NCBI GenBank assembly: GCA_016787295.1
Contig: JAEUUX010000236.1
Coordinates: 1 to 46,530 of the forward strand
From: Chitinophagales bacterium
GTDB lineage: Bacteria > Bacteroidota > Bacteroidia > Chitinophagales > UBA2359
DNA: 46,530 nucleotides
Direction of reading: 5' to 3'
Part shown: piece after piece, positions 17,337 through 27,301 of the stretch
Layout: each line of letters opens with the position of its first letter
Position numbering within the stretch: position 1 is the stretch's first letter
Position numbers and translations under genes: made by a program
The notes under the pieces: generated by a model
Told to the model about the DNA's origin: nothing
The model's database searches: none
The model's input: only the letters and a program-made list of their open reading frames with translations

Positions 17337-18245
17337 CTAATAAGTGACCAAAGCGGCAAATTGTGCCAGGCGTTCGGTGAGTTCGGCTTGTTTGAGTGCC
17401 TCCAATCGGTCGATACCAAATTTTTCGACACAAAAAGATGCCATAGCCGATCCATGAATCACAGCTTTTCGCATAGCCTCGAAAGAGATATCGCCGTGCT
17501 GTGCCAAATACCCCATGAAACCTCCTGCAAAAGTATCGCCCGCACCTGTGGGGTCAAACACCTCTTCTAGTGGTAAAGCGGGAGCAAAAAACACATTATC
17601 TTCGTGGAACAACAAAGCACCATGTTCGCCTTTTTTGATAACCAAATACTTGGGACCCATGGTTCTGATTTTGCGGGCAGCTCGCACCAGCGAGTATTCA
17701 CCCGACAATTGGCGTGCTTCTTCGTCGTTGACCATCAACAGGTCTACCATACCAATTGTTTTTGCCAATTCGTCGGGCATAGCCGTCATCCAAAAGTTCA
17801 TCGTGTCCATAGCAATCAAACGTGGACGTTGGTTCATTTGCTCGATGACTTGGCGTTGAACGGTAGGTGTCAAGTTGCCCAACAATACAAATTGTGCATC
17901 TTTCATCGCAGGCGGCACAACAGGATTAAAATCTGCCAAGACGTTTAATTGTGTGTCTAATGTGTCGCGCGTATTCATATCCAAATGGTATTTGCCCGAC
18001 CAAAAGAAACTTTTTTCGCCTACTTTTACCTGCACACCGTCAGTATTCACGCCGCGTTGGTTGAGGTCAGCAATGATGCCCATATCAAAATCTTCGCCAA
18101 CCACCGACACCACCCCAATGTTGGGCGTAAAGAAAGAAGCGGCATAGCAAATATATGTACCTGCACCACCTACGACGCGTGTGGCTTTTCCAAAAGGGGT
18201 TTCTATGTCATCAAATGCCATAGACCCTACAACTAATAAACTCAT
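17337..18245 (-). CDS. PfkB-family carbohydrate/nucleoside kinase
   Basis: A 302-residue ribokinase-fold kinase. It has the N-terminal VVGGAGTYICYAASFF substrate-binding region, a lid region, and the C-terminal signature DPTGAGDTFAGGFMGYL with the catalytic Asp and anion-hole glycines. The sugar or nucleoside substrate cannot be read from sequence. The frame is open to 18275; the ATG at 18243-18245 (MSLLVVGSMAFDD) is chosen because it starts at the first beta-strand, as usual in this family. It is the first gene of a two-gene unit with the flippase-like gene, divergent from the outer-membrane barrel gene. Confidence 0.88.
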   Translation of the reverse strand: MSLLVVGSMAFDDIETPFGKATRVVGGAGTYICYAASFFTPNIGVVSVVGEDFDMGIIADLNQRGVNTDGVQVKVGEKSFFWSGKYHLDMNTRDTLDTQLNVLADFNPVVPPAMKDAQFVLLGNLTPTVQRQVIEQMNQRPRLIAMDTMNFWMTAMPDELAKTIGMVDLLMVNDEEARQLSGEYSLVRAARKIRTMGPKYLVIKKGEHGALLFHEDNVFFAPALPLEEVFDPTGAGDTFAGGFMGYLAQHGDISFEAMRKAVIHGSAMASFCVEKFGIDRLEALKQAELTERLAQFAALVTY

Positions 18246-18427
18246 GCTTATTGTATAAAAAAGGTTTGCTATCAAAATTAAGGTGCAAAGGTCTGCAATT
18301 TTTCTGTAAAAAGAAAATTATTCAGCAAAAGTATAGGGCATAAGAAAAAAAAGCGTAACTTTAAACCTTTTTAAGGGAATATACTCTAATCAATATGTAT
18401 TTCACACACCATAAATTTTGTTACTGT

Positions 18428-19885
18428 ATGAAAAGACAATCCTCTATTGCCGCCCTATTGCTATGTTCCATGCTTCTGTCGCTCGATAGTTGGGCGCAAT
18501 CTGCCAGCGATGCCTTGCGCTATTCTTTGACCAACGGAAGTGGTACTGCCCGCAGCATGGGTGCTGGTGGTGCTTTTGGCGCGTTGGGCGCCGATTTTTC
18601 TTCGGCAAGTATCAACCCTGCGGGTTTGGGTTTATATCAAAAATCGGAATTTACCCTCACCCCTTCCCTTTCATTTTCCAGCTCCGATGCTGAATTTTTG
18701 GGTAATGACTTCACCGACAAACGCAGTAATTTTAATGTAAACAATGTTGGTTTTGTGTTTGCCAACAAATCTAATGGGAATTTTCGAGCCAATTTCGCAA
18801 TGGGAGTCAACCGAATTGCTAATTACAACCAACGTTTTTCCTTCGAAGGCTTGAACACCACCAACTCTGTTACCGACTATTATGCCAAGCTTGCCAGCGG
18901 CACACCCGAAGCAGACCTCTACCTGAAAAACACCGATTTTGCTAGTTTGGCATATAGCAGTTATTTGATTGATCCTGTAGTAGGAGCGGAAAATGAATAC
19001 ATGAGCATCATTCCCAACGGTAATATCCAACAACAACAAAGCACCAATATCAAAGGTGGTAAAGATGAATATTTGATGGGTATGGGCGCAAGTTATAAAG
19101 ACAAAATTTATTTTGGCGCTACACTGGGATTGCCTTATACGCACTATCTTGTCAAAAATACCTATAGCGAAACCGATGTTAACAATGTTGATATACACAA
19201 CGATTTCGAAAGCTTCGAGGAATTAGACGAAATTAATACCACAGGCTTGGGTGTGAATGGCAAATTTGGTTTGCTGTATCGCCCTGCCGACTTTTTGCGC
19301 TTGGGCATTGCAGCCCAAACTCCGACCAATAATCGGTTTAAAGACGATTTTTCGGCAAGTATTTTAGCCAAATTCAACGGTTTTGACCCTGGTTTGCAGA
19401 CAACAGCCGCAAGTGACTTGCAACCTTTTTCCTATACCTTAATCTCGCCTTGGTCTTTTACGGCAAGTGCTGCTGGTATTGTCAAAAAATTGGGTTTTAT
19501 ATCTGTCGACTATCAATGGATTGATTATTCCCAAATGGAGTATCGCTTCGACGACGACCCTTTCATTGCCAACCAACTAAACGAAAACATTCGCAACCAA
19601 TACCAAGCTGTCTCTAACTTGCGCGTTGGTGCCGAATATGCCTATAAAATGGTGCGTGCCAGAGCAGGTTTTGCTTATCAAACCAGTCCTTATAAAGATA
19701 AACCAGAATTTGGTACGCAAAGCATCAGCGCGGGTTTGGGTGTAAGAGAAGAAAGCATTTATGCTGATGTTGCATTTGTTCACACGCTTAACAAAAATAC
19801 TTATTCGCCTTATCCTGATGCGCCAATGGTATCACTCAACAACCGTTTTAATAACTTGTTGTTTACTTTTGGTTATCGCTTCTAA
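18428..19885 (+). CDS. OmpP1/FadL-like outer-membrane transport protein
   Basis: A 485-residue protein with a signal peptide (MKRQSSIAALLLCSMLLSLDSWAQ) and a beta-barrel of the OmpP1/FadL/TodX type, which carries long-chain fatty acids or other hydrophobic compounds across the outer membrane. The N-terminal RSMGAGGAFGALGADFSSASINPAGL motif region is typical of the Bacteroidota members, and the protein ends in aromatic TFGYRF, an outer-membrane insertion signal. The frame is open from 18395, but the ATG at 18428 gives a clean signal peptide. The 182-nt gap to the divergent kinase gene holds only a weak TAACTTTA box near 18356. Confidence 0.83.
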   Translation: MKRQSSIAALLLCSMLLSLDSWAQSASDALRYSLTNGSGTARSMGAGGAFGALGADFSSASINPAGLGLYQKSEFTLTPSLSFSSSDAEFLGNDFTDKRSNFNVNNVGFVFANKSNGNFRANFAMGVNRIANYNQRFSFEGLNTTNSVTDYYAKLASGTPEADLYLKNTDFASLAYSSYLIDPVVGAENEYMSIIPNGNIQQQQSTNIKGGKDEYLMGMGASYKDKIYFGATLGLPYTHYLVKNTYSETDVNNVDIHNDFESFEELDEINTTGLGVNGKFGLLYRPADFLRLGIAAQTPTNNRFKDDFSASILAKFNGFDPGLQTTAASDLQPFSYTLISPWSFTASAAGIVKKLGFISVDYQWIDYSQMEYRFDDDPFIANQLNENIRNQYQAVSNLRVGAEYAYKMVRARAGFAYQTSPYKDKPEFGTQSISAGLGVREESIYADVAFVHTLNKNTYSPYPDAPMVSLNNRFNNLLFTFGYRF

Positions 19886-19907
19886 ATTTGCTCTTGTATC
19901 ATATAGC

Positions 19908-19941
19908 AAAACCCCCGCCTTTTGGATAAGGTGGGGGTTTT
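19908..19941. terminator. Terminator after the FadL-like gene
   Basis: AAAACCCCCGCCTT (19908-19921) pairs with AAGGTGGGGGTTTT (19928-19941); a short loop and T-run make a strong intrinsic terminator 22 nt past the stop. Confidence 0.88.
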
Positions 19942-20448
19942 ATTATTTAGCCAATATAAACACAAAAGTGTTATTCTTATATTCTTGATAAAAAAGATCA
20001 CCACAAACTTTAATCCGACATTCCGAAGTTGTAAAAAAACTATGTATATCTACTTGATTTTCAGGTACTTACAAAAACACATTAAAATAATTTATTTAAA
20101 TTAAATTACATAAAGTGCTGATAATCAGGCAGTTTGCTTTTGGGCTGCTGAAACGCGGTTTAATCACCTAAATAATAGATTAATTAAAAGTTTTTTCAAA
20201 AAAACATCTAAAATTTTGCCAATACAAAGAGAACTCTGTATCTTTGTACCTAAAAAATATAGCGTAAACTTTTGTCGCATTCACTTTCCCAATACACAAC
20301 AACACAGTATTGTTATTTATACCTTATTCACAAAAATGTAGATGAAGCTATTGTTTGTTAGCTGCATTGGTGGAATCGCGCTCACCACCCGAAATTTTGC
20401 AAAACAACCTAATCAACAATTAAATAGTTTTTAATTTTGTAACAAAAA
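19942..20448. other. 507-nt gap before the Crp/Fnr gene, including a long leader
   Basis: The left half is A/T-rich without recognised features. A promoter lies at 20215-20246, so about 195 nt would be 5' leader. Within the leader a small GC-richer patch (20358-20390) contains GGTGG (20369-20373) and CCACC (20385-20389), able to form a short hairpin. No known riboswitch was recognised. Confidence 0.5.
20215..20246 (+). promoter_or_regulatory. Bacteroidota-type promoter for the Crp/Fnr-P450 pair
   Basis: TTTG (20215-20218), 20 nt, TATCTTTG (20239-20246), followed by TACC. Full match to the phylum consensus and the only one seen between the terminator at 19908 and the Crp/Fnr gene. Confidence 0.72.
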
Positions 20449-21015
20449 ATGCGTATGAAATTAGCAGAATATTTGCAGAAAGAAGCGAGACTTTCGCAAG
20501 AAATGGTGACAGTGCTTGACAATTTATTTGACTATAACGAATTGCCCAAAGGTAGCGAACTTTTAAAAGCAGGTAGTCGTTCCAAAAAAGTTTTCTATGT
20601 AGAAGAAGGCTTGATGCGAATATATTACAATAAAGATGGAAAAGACATTACACATCATTTTTTTTCAGAAAAGATGGTATATCTACCTATTGAAAATGTA
20701 TTTCTAAACACCTATTTGCCTTTCAATTTAGAACTGCTCGAAAAAAGCAAGATACGAACCGTTGATTATGCAAAAGTAGAAATGATGATTGATGAAAATG
20801 TAAAATTACAACGCTTTGTTCAGTTTTTAATGACCTCTGTAATAAAAGAACTTACCGAACATTTGCGTTCGATACAATTCCAATCGGCACAAGAACGGTA
20901 TAGCTTACTTATTGAAAAATATCCAAACATTCTTTTACGCGCCCCTCTTGGGCATATTGCCGCTTATTTGGGTATTACCCAGCAAACCTTGAGCGTCATT
21001 AGGGGAGGAAAATAA
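20449..21015 (+). CDS. Crp/Fnr-family transcriptional regulator
   Basis: A 188-residue regulator. An N-terminal cyclic-nucleotide-binding-like beta-roll (about 20-115, GSELLKAGSRSKKVFYVEEGLMRIYY) is followed by the long dimerisation helix and a short Crp-type helix-turn-helix at the extreme C-terminus (APLGHIAAYLGITQQTLSVIR). The Fnr cysteine cluster is absent, so it is not an oxygen-sensing iron-sulphur Fnr; the canonical cAMP-binding arginine is not evident either. The ATG at 20449 is used, with a second ATG at 20455. The P450-reductase gene begins 90 nt downstream on the same strand without an intervening terminator, so co-transcription and control of that enzyme are likely (inference). 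Confidence 0.88.
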   Translation: MRMKLAEYLQKEARLSQEMVTVLDNLFDYNELPKGSELLKAGSRSKKVFYVEEGLMRIYYNKDGKDITHHFFSEKMVYLPIENVFLNTYLPFNLELLEKSKIRTVDYAKVEMMIDENVKLQRFVQFLMTSVIKELTEHLRSIQFQSAQERYSLLIEKYPNILLRAPLGHIAAYLGITQQTLSVIRGGK

Positions 21016-21105
21016 TTTTTTTCAGCCAAAATCATTTTTTAAGATAGATGAAAAACTATCTCACTTCTTGTTCGGAACTTTGCACCAATTTTAAAACAAA
21101 AAAAA

Positions 21106-24100
21106 ATGGCAGACAAAATTCCACAGCCCAAAGTTTATCCCATTGTAAAAAATGTATTAGAACTGGATACCGATGCACCGGTTCAAAGTATGATGCGACT
21201 CGCTCAAGAATTTGGCGGCATCTATAAGTTAGAAATGGGGGACGATAACGCAATTATTATTTCTGATCCCGATTTAGTCAATGAAGTTTGTGATGAAACT
21301 CGATTTGACAAAAAAGTACACCGACCATTAGAAAAAATTAGGGACTTCGCTGGTGATGGGCTATTTACAGCCTATACGCAGGAAGCAAATTGGGAAAAAG
21401 CCCACCGAATTTTAGTGCCTGCCTTTGGACCAAGTGCCATAAAAAGCATGTTTCCACAAATGCTCGACATTGCAGAACAGTTGCTGTTGAAATGGGAACG
21501 ATTGGGCGAAAACACCACCTTAGATGTTCCTGATAATATGACACGGCTCACCTTAGACACCATCGCATTGTGTGCTTTTGACTATCGTTTCAATAGTTTT
21601 TATAGCAAAGAAATGCACCCTTTTGTAAATGCTATGGTGAATGCACTGCATGAGGCAAGTTTGTATAATAGACGTTTACCCATTCAGAACAAGTTAATGT
21701 TTATTACAAAAAGAAATTATGAACAAGAAATTAAACTACTCAAAAGTGTTGCTTCCGAAATAATTTCAAGCCGTAGAAAACAACCCAAAGAAGAATGGTC
21801 AAAAGACTTGTTGTCCTTGATGTTGGAAGGAAAAGACCCTATAACCAATGAAAGTTTGGACGATGAAAATATCATGAACCAAATGATAACCTTTCTGATA
21901 GCAGGACACGAAACTACCAGCGGTTTGTTGTCGTTTGCTTTTTATTTGTTGCTCAAAAATCCTGAAAAACTACAAAAAGCACAAGAACAAGTAGACGAGG
22001 TGCTGAAATCCGAGATACCGACATTTGAACACCTTAATAAACTCACCTATATTGATCAAGTCTTAAAAGAAACGCTTCGGTTGTGGCCTACTGCTCCATT
22101 ATTTGGTCTTAGTGCTTACGAAGACACAGTAATAGGTGGTAAGTATGAAATTAAAAAAGAAGACACCATTTTGGTTTTACTTCCAACTTTACATCGAAAC
22201 AAAAAAATATGGTCAGGTGATATAGAAGCATTTATGCCCGAGCGCTTTGAAACCCAAAATACCAATCAACTACCTCCAAATGTGTACAAACCTTTTGGCA
22301 ATGGTCAACGGGCTTGTATTGGTCGTCCGTTTGCTTTGCAAGAGGCTATTTTGGTAATGGCAATGGTTTTACAACGCTTTGATTTATCATTGGCAAACCC
22401 CAATTATGAATTGAAAGTAAAAGAAACATTGACCCTTAAACCCGATGATTTTTTTATCAAAGTAAAACGCAGGGATATTGTCATCAACACCTCGCATCAA
22501 GGCAACGCGAATAAATCAAAAACCGTTGAGCAAATACAGCAAACAACCAATAGCCACCATATGCCATTATTAGTTCTATTTGGCTCAAATAGTGGTTCTT
22601 GTCAAGATTTTGCTTACAAAATTTCCACCGATGCAACAGCACAAGGATACGATGCTAAAATGGCTTCGTTAGATACATTTGCAGGAAATTTGCCTACCGA
22701 AGGTGCTATAATTATTGTAGCTGCTTCTTATGAAGGACAGCCAACAGATAACGCTAAAAAATTTGTAAATTGGCTGAAAACCGAACAAACTAACAGTTTA
22801 CAAGGCGTACAATATGCCGTATTGGGTTGTGGAAATAGAGATTGGGCAAGAACCTATCAAGCGATACCAACTTTTATTGACAATCGTTTGAATGAACTTG
22901 GTGCAACACGCCTATTTGCTCGAGGTGAAGCCGATGCAAAAAATGATTTCTTTGGTGACTTTGACAGATGGTATGAGCCTATTTGGAATCAACTTGGCAA
23001 CTATTTCAACTTGTCTGTAAATACCGATGCTTCTACCCATTATTCGGTTGAATTTGTTACCGATACACGAGCAAAATTTTTAGGTGAAACAGAAATGCAA
23101 GAGGGAATTATTATTGCTAACAAAGAATTAGTAAATATGACTGCCCCTAATGCGCGTTCTAAACGCCATATTGAAATTGCATTACCACAAGGAATGAATT
23201 ATACAGCGGGTGATTATTTAAAAATAATACCCATAAACAACCGTGAAAAAGTAGATAAAATTTTATCACAGTTTCATCTTGACTACGACACGCAGATAGT
23301 TATCAATACCGACAAGGCACACACCCATTTTCCAACAGGACTTCCAATTTCTGTAGGAGAATTATTAAGCAATTATGTAGAATTAAACAGCGTTGCCACA
23401 CTAAAACAAATCAAAACATTAGTTGGCTATACACAGTGTCCGCCTGAAAAAATCAGGTTGGAGCAATTGACTAATGATGAGGTGTATAAAAAAGAAGTAT
23501 TGGCAAAAAGAATGAGCCTTGCCGATATTTTGCAATTAAATCCTGCTTGTACCGTTCCTTTGGAAGTGTTGTTAGAGATGTTACCAGCATTGAAATCCCG
23601 ACAGTATTCCATTTCATCTTCGCCATTGTGGAATGAAAAACATTGCACCCTTACGATTGCTGTTGTTAATGAACCTGCATTTTCGGGCATTGGTAACTAT
23701 ACAGGAACGGCATCAACTTATTTAGCAAATATAAAAGCAGGTTCAAAAGTTTTGGTTCAGGTAAAAAAATCAGATGAAGCATTTCATTTGCCCCCAAATG
23801 CCACACAACCTATCATTATGATTTGTGCGGGTTCGGGATTAGCACCTTTCAGAGGGTTTATACAAGAAAGGGCTTTGCAAAAGAAAAATGGTGTCAATGT
23901 GGGTGAATCTTTGTTGTTTTTCGGTTGTGATGCCAGAGATGTAGATTTTCTTTACCAAGAAGAACTACAAGAATACGAAAACTTAGGTGTAGTTGCTATA
24001 AAACCAGCCTTTTCAATCACCCAAGAACAAGGAATTGCTTTTGTTCAGCATAGGGTTTGGCAAGACAAAGAAGAAATCAAAAAACTGTTCCAACAGGGAG

Positions 24101-24267
24101 CAACCATATATTTATGTGGTGATGGAAAATATATGGCTCCTGCTGTGAGAGAAACATTGATTAAAATTTACGCAGAAATTATTGACTGCGATTTTGAAAC
24201 TGCCAGTCAACGATGGTTGCAGGAGGTTGAACAAAAACATCGCTTTGTAGTGGATATTTTTGCCTAA
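21106..24267 (+). CDS. Self-sufficient cytochrome P450-reductase fusion, BM3/CYP102 type
   Basis: A 1053-residue protein in which a P450 is fused to its own NADPH reductase; Bacillus P450 BM3 (about 1049 residues) has the same plan. Heme domain: I-helix AGHETTSG near residue 266, ExxR in ETLRLWP, and heme loop FGNGQRACIGRPFA with ligand Cys404. The reductase follows: flavodoxin/FMN domain from about residue 486 (VLFGSNSGSCQDFAYKI), FAD-binding domain (RQYSISSSP, about 830) and NADPH site (AGSGLAPFRGFIQER). BM3 enzymes hydroxylate medium- and long-chain fatty acids near the end of the chain; GLFTAYTQEANW keeps the phenylalanine that corresponds to BM3 Phe87. The gene looks intact and more A-rich in its codons than its neighbours. 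It is flanked by terminators, forming a two-gene unit with the Crp/Fnr regulator. Confidence 0.95.
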   Translation: MADKIPQPKVYPIVKNVLELDTDAPVQSMMRLAQEFGGIYKLEMGDDNAIIISDPDLVNEVCDETRFDKKVHRPLEKIRDFAGDGLFTAYTQEANWEKAHRILVPAFGPSAIKSMFPQMLDIAEQLLLKWERLGENTTLDVPDNMTRLTLDTIALCAFDYRFNSFYSKEMHPFVNAMVNALHEASLYNRRLPIQNKLMFITKRNYEQEIKLLKSVASEIISSRRKQPKEEWSKDLLSLMLEGKDPITNESLDDENIMNQMITFLIAGHETTSGLLSFAFYLLLKNPEKLQKAQEQVDEVLKSEIPTFEHLNKLTYIDQVLKETLRLWPTAPLFGLSAYEDTVIGGKYEIKKEDTILVLLPTLHRNKKIWSGDIEAFMPERFETQNTNQLPPNVYKPFGNGQRACIGRPFALQEAILVMAMVLQRFDLSLANPNYELKVKETLTLKPDDFFIKVKRRDIVINTSHQGNANKSKTVEQIQQTTNSHHMPLLVLFGSNSGSCQDFAYKISTDATAQGYDAKMASLDTFAGNLPTEGAIIIVAASYEGQPTDNAKKFVNWLKTEQTNSLQGVQYAVLGCGNRDWARTYQAIPTFIDNRLNELGATRLFARGEADAKNDFFGDFDRWYEPIWNQLGNYFNLSVNTDASTHYSVEFVTDTRAKFLGETEMQEGIIIANKELVNMTAPNARSKRHIEIALPQGMNYTAGDYLKIIPINNREKVDKILSQFHLDYDTQIVINTDKAHTHFPTGLPISVGELLSNYVELNSVATLKQIKTLVGYTQCPPEKIRLEQLTNDEVYKKEVLAKRMSLADILQLNPACTVPLEVLLEMLPALKSRQYSISSSPLWNEKHCTLTIAVVNEPAFSGIGNYTGTASTYLANIKAGSKVLVQVKKSDEAFHLPPNATQPIIMICAGSGLAPFRGFIQERALQKKNGVNVGESLLFFGCDARDVDFLYQEELQEYENLGVVAIKPAFSITQEQGIAFVQHRVWQDKEEIKKLFQQGATIYLCGDGKYMAPAVRETLIKIYAEIIDCDFETASQRWLQEVEQKHRFVVDIFA

Positions 24268-24282
24268 ATCAACAAAAAAACT

Positions 24283-24318
24283 AAAAGCCCCTAAACAGTA
24301 AAAGTTTAGGGGCTTTTT
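24283..24318. terminator. Terminator between P450 fusion and thiolase
   Basis: AAAAGCCCCTAAAC (24283-24296) pairs with GTTTAGGGGCTTTT (24304-24317). Located between convergent genes, it can act in both directions. Confidence 0.88.
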
Positions 24319-24404
24319 GCAGAAATACTGTGTTTGTTATGATGCACGATTTATCAACAAGTGAAAATCAATGGTTTGAGGAGTTGTTAATCATCATAAT
24401 TTTT

Positions 24405-25685
24405 CTATCCATACCGCTCCAAAACCATAGCATGACCATGTCCACCCGCTGCGCAAGAGGCTAAAAGTGCAAACTCTTGGTTTTCGGAGATAAGGCGATT
24501 GGCGGCGGTTGTCACCAAGCGCGCGCCTGTGGCTCCAAAGGGGTGTCCGATAGACAAGGATCCTCCCCACAAATTAAGCGCGTCCATATCTACTTCGCCT
24601 ACTTTTTGTGAACGTTGGAGATAGTCTTGAGCAAATTTATCGGAGGCTAAACACGCCAAATTAGCTAATATTTGTCCGGCAAATGCTTCGTGAAACTCAA
24701 AAACGCCAATATCTTGCATCTGCAAACCTGCACGTTCTAAGGCAATAGGTGAAGCAAAAGCGGGACCAAGCAACAAATCGGTAGCAGGATTTTGGGCGGT
24801 GAAGCTAAACGAACGGATAGTGGCTTTGGGGCGATAGCCCAACGCAAGGGCTTTTTCTTCCGACATCAACAATACAACTGCTGCTCCATCGGTCAAAAAG
24901 GAGGAGTTGGCAGCCGTCAAAGTGCCGTCGGGACGCGTAAAAGCGGGCGGCAGACTTGTCAATTTGTCCATCGTAGAGTCGCCACGAATACCATTGTCGG
25001 TCGCTATGGTTTCGAAATTAGGTGGTACGTCGACAGATGCCATTTCGCGTGCCAACCAACCTTCTTCGGTGGCTAAGGCAGCCAATTTGTGGGAGCGCAA
25101 CGCAAAAGCATCTTGCTCTTGGCGCGAAATGCCAAAACGGTCTGCCAAGCGGTCGCAGTCCTGTCCCATCGTTTTGCCTGTTGTAAACTCGGCAATAGCA
25201 GGCACTTCGGGTTTAAAATCGGTGGGGCGCAATTGGCTCGCAAATTTTAGGTAATCTTTGATGGATTTCATCTTTTGCGAATCCATTAATTTTTGGCGCA
25301 TTTCTTTGGGAAACTGTATAGGAATATCCGACACCGAGTCGGTACCTCCCGCAATAACCACATCGGCTTGTCCCAAGGCAATTTGATTGTGAGCCTCCGT
25401 GATGGCTTTGTTGGCAGAAATACACGCCATCGTAATGGTGTGGCAAGGGATATAGTTGCCCAAACCCGACGTGAAAGCTGCCTCACGCGCCACATTGCTG
25501 GTGCGCAAATTTTGGATAACGCAACCCAAAATAAGGCTTTGTACTTCGGATGTTGGAATATTCGTTTGGTCGAGCAAACCTTTAATGGCAAATTGTGCTA
25601 ATTGGTATGCCATTAAGTTTTTATAGGCAGTTCCCGATTTTTGAAATGGAATGCGACAGCCGTCTACGAGGACTACTTTTTTCAT
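24405..25685 (-). CDS. Acetyl-CoA C-acyltransferase (thiolase, FadI/HADHB-like)
   Basis: Degradative thiolase that splits 3-ketoacyl-CoA with CoA to give acetyl-CoA, the last step of beta-oxidation. The 426-residue length and overall sequence fit the FadI/trifunctional-beta branch. The nucleophile is Cys in TMACISANKA; HEAFAGQ and SIGHPFGATGARL carry the catalytic histidines, and the second cysteine lies in SCAAGGHGHAM. All catalytic residues are present. No partner hydratase/dehydrogenase is adjacent, so its beta-oxidation partners must be elsewhere. The gene to its right on the same strand, porV, ends 121 nt upstream and is functionally unrelated. Confidence 0.92.
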   Translation of the reverse strand: MKKVVLVDGCRIPFQKSGTAYKNLMAYQLAQFAIKGLLDQTNIPTSEVQSLILGCVIQNLRTSNVAREAAFTSGLGNYIPCHTITMACISANKAITEAHNQIALGQADVVIAGGTDSVSDIPIQFPKEMRQKLMDSQKMKSIKDYLKFASQLRPTDFKPEVPAIAEFTTGKTMGQDCDRLADRFGISRQEQDAFALRSHKLAALATEEGWLAREMASVDVPPNFETIATDNGIRGDSTMDKLTSLPPAFTRPDGTLTAANSSFLTDGAAVVLLMSEEKALALGYRPKATIRSFSFTAQNPATDLLLGPAFASPIALERAGLQMQDIGVFEFHEAFAGQILANLACLASDKFAQDYLQRSQKVGEVDMDALNLWGGSLSIGHPFGATGARLVTTAANRLISENQEFALLASCAAGGHGHAMVLERYG

Positions 25686-25806
25686 GTCTTTGAGTAGATT
25701 TTTAGATAGCAGATACGATGTGTGCAGTTTTGTAATGATGTAAGAATAGCGCAGAGCGAAAAAAAGCGCTGCGCTATTAGTTTAATAGAATTTGGAAAAC
25801 AAAATA

Positions 25807-26979
25807 CTAATCTTCTACATCGCTCAAATCAAATAAAAGAGAGAAGCGCATGGTGTTGTCTAATGGATTGCGTTGGTTCGAAACAGGTACAATGTAGGCA
25901 AAGTTAAAGCCAAGATAACTATACTTTGCTCCTAAGCCTACTGTTAGGTATTTGCGATTTCCTTTGCATTTGTTTTCGTTAAAATGTCCTAAGCGGAAAG
26001 CTATTTGGTTATTATACCAATACTCTACACCAACAGAATAGATAAGTTCTTGCATTTCTTCTTTGAAACCACCGGGAGCATCGCCAAACGAACCAAAAAT
26101 ACCGTTCAGCAACGATTTGTTGCGATAAGAACCAGTCGAATCGTTGGGAGTGGGTGCCATAATTTTATTGATGTCAAAGGCAAAAGAAAAACTATTGAAC
26201 TCGTCCAAAGCTACTGTTAGGTTAGAACCAAGTCCTAAGTTGGCGGGAATGAAATCACGCGTGTCATCTTGTCCATACGATACTTTATTACCGATGTTGG
26301 TGGCAGCCAACCCCAAGGCTAATTTGCTATCACGACCACCTATCAAAAGGTCTTTGGTATAGTAGAAAGATACGTCGGCGGCGGCGGCTTGTGCGGCTTT
26401 GATGATATTTCCGCTACCTACCTCTTGTCCGCGAGCCAAATCGGAACGAACATATTTTAGGGTAACACCTGCGCCAAAGTTGTCGGCAAGGCGGCGCGAA
26501 TAGGCAAGGTCAATTGCAAATTCGTTGGGAGTATAGTTGCCTGAGTCGTTGCCTTGTAAATCGGTAAATTGTATGCTACCCAGCGAAAAATAACGCAACG
26601 ATAAACCAATAGCTTGTGTATTGTTTAGCTTACCATATCCTGCTATTTGTGCAATAAAAATGTCATCGACCAATTGTCGTAACCAGGGTGTATAGGTCAG
26701 GGTTGCGCCGATGCTGTTTTTAGAGAAAGCTAATTTTGAGGCATTGTGAAAAATAGCGCCTACGTCGGGGTCGGTAGCGATACCTACTTCTCCCATACCA
26801 CCTGTACGAGTGTCGGGATTGATGCGCAAGAAAGGAATAGCCGTAAATACAGTATTGGAACAAGCAAATTCGTTCTCTTGTCCATTGGTGCCACCGGTTC
26901 CAATTTGTGCCAAAACAGTAGCCTGATAGCTACAAACTAACAAAACCGTTAAAACGGCTGTGCTAAAAATATTCTTCAT
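25807..26979 (-). CDS. porV: Type IX secretion outer-membrane protein PorV (LptO)
   Basis: A 390-residue outer-membrane beta-barrel with signal peptide (IFSTAVLTVLLVCSYQATVLAQ is the hydrophobic stretch). The N-terminal FLRINPDTRTGGMGEVGIATDPD region and the ending NPLDNTMRFSLLFDL are typical of PorV. PorV sits next to the SprA translocon, binds C-terminal sorting domains and delivers cargo to the attachment complex. Three likely cargo proteins are encoded in this window. A TACCTTTG box at 27124-27131 on the minus strand could be its -7 element, although no upstream TTTG is at the right distance. Confidence 0.9.
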   Translation of the reverse strand: MKNIFSTAVLTVLLVCSYQATVLAQIGTGGTNGQENEFACSNTVFTAIPFLRINPDTRTGGMGEVGIATDPDVGAIFHNASKLAFSKNSIGATLTYTPWLRQLVDDIFIAQIAGYGKLNNTQAIGLSLRYFSLGSIQFTDLQGNDSGNYTPNEFAIDLAYSRRLADNFGAGVTLKYVRSDLARGQEVGSGNIIKAAQAAAADVSFYYTKDLLIGGRDSKLALGLAATNIGNKVSYGQDDTRDFIPANLGLGSNLTVALDEFNSFSFAFDINKIMAPTPNDSTGSYRNKSLLNGIFGSFGDAPGGFKEEMQELIYSVGVEYWYNNQIAFRLGHFNENKCKGNRKYLTVGLGAKYSYLGFNFAYIVPVSNQRNPLDNTMRFSLLFDLSDVED

Positions 26980-27301
26980 ACTAAAAAATGCGATTAATGT
27001 TTTATGAATAATAAAAGTAAAGGTGTACTACATACGGTTTAAAATTTAGACAAAAAAAATACATTGGCACAACAAAAAACGCTTTGGGGGACAAAAACAT
27101 CGTCCTATAAAAATCTTTGAGTGCAAAGGTACGACTATTTTGTAGTTTTATCTGCTAATTGTCGAACTTTTTGCTTCAATTTGCTAGAAAAAGTTATAAT
27201 TTTGCCTTTCCAACAAAATTATTAGCCTCTTTATGTGATTGACGCAAAATGAAATAAAAAGGTTGCATTGCTGTCACAAAAAAGAAAATTTTTTTTTTCC
27301 C
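26980..27301. other. Region upstream of porV
   Basis: Gap of 322 nt, A/T-rich, between porV and the terminator of the metallopeptidase gene. It holds one partial promoter (TACCTTTG on the minus strand, 27124-27131). Nothing else was recognised. Confidence 0.5.

Noticed and set aside
18671-19198. Antisense 175-codon frame in the FadL-like gene
   Set aside because: Shadow of the barrel gene; no domain, no start signal.
20358-20390. GC-richer patch in the Crp/Fnr leader considered as an integron attC or riboswitch
   Set aside because: The GTTAGCT core does not meet the attC consensus, there is no second core site, and no known riboswitch pattern was recognised.
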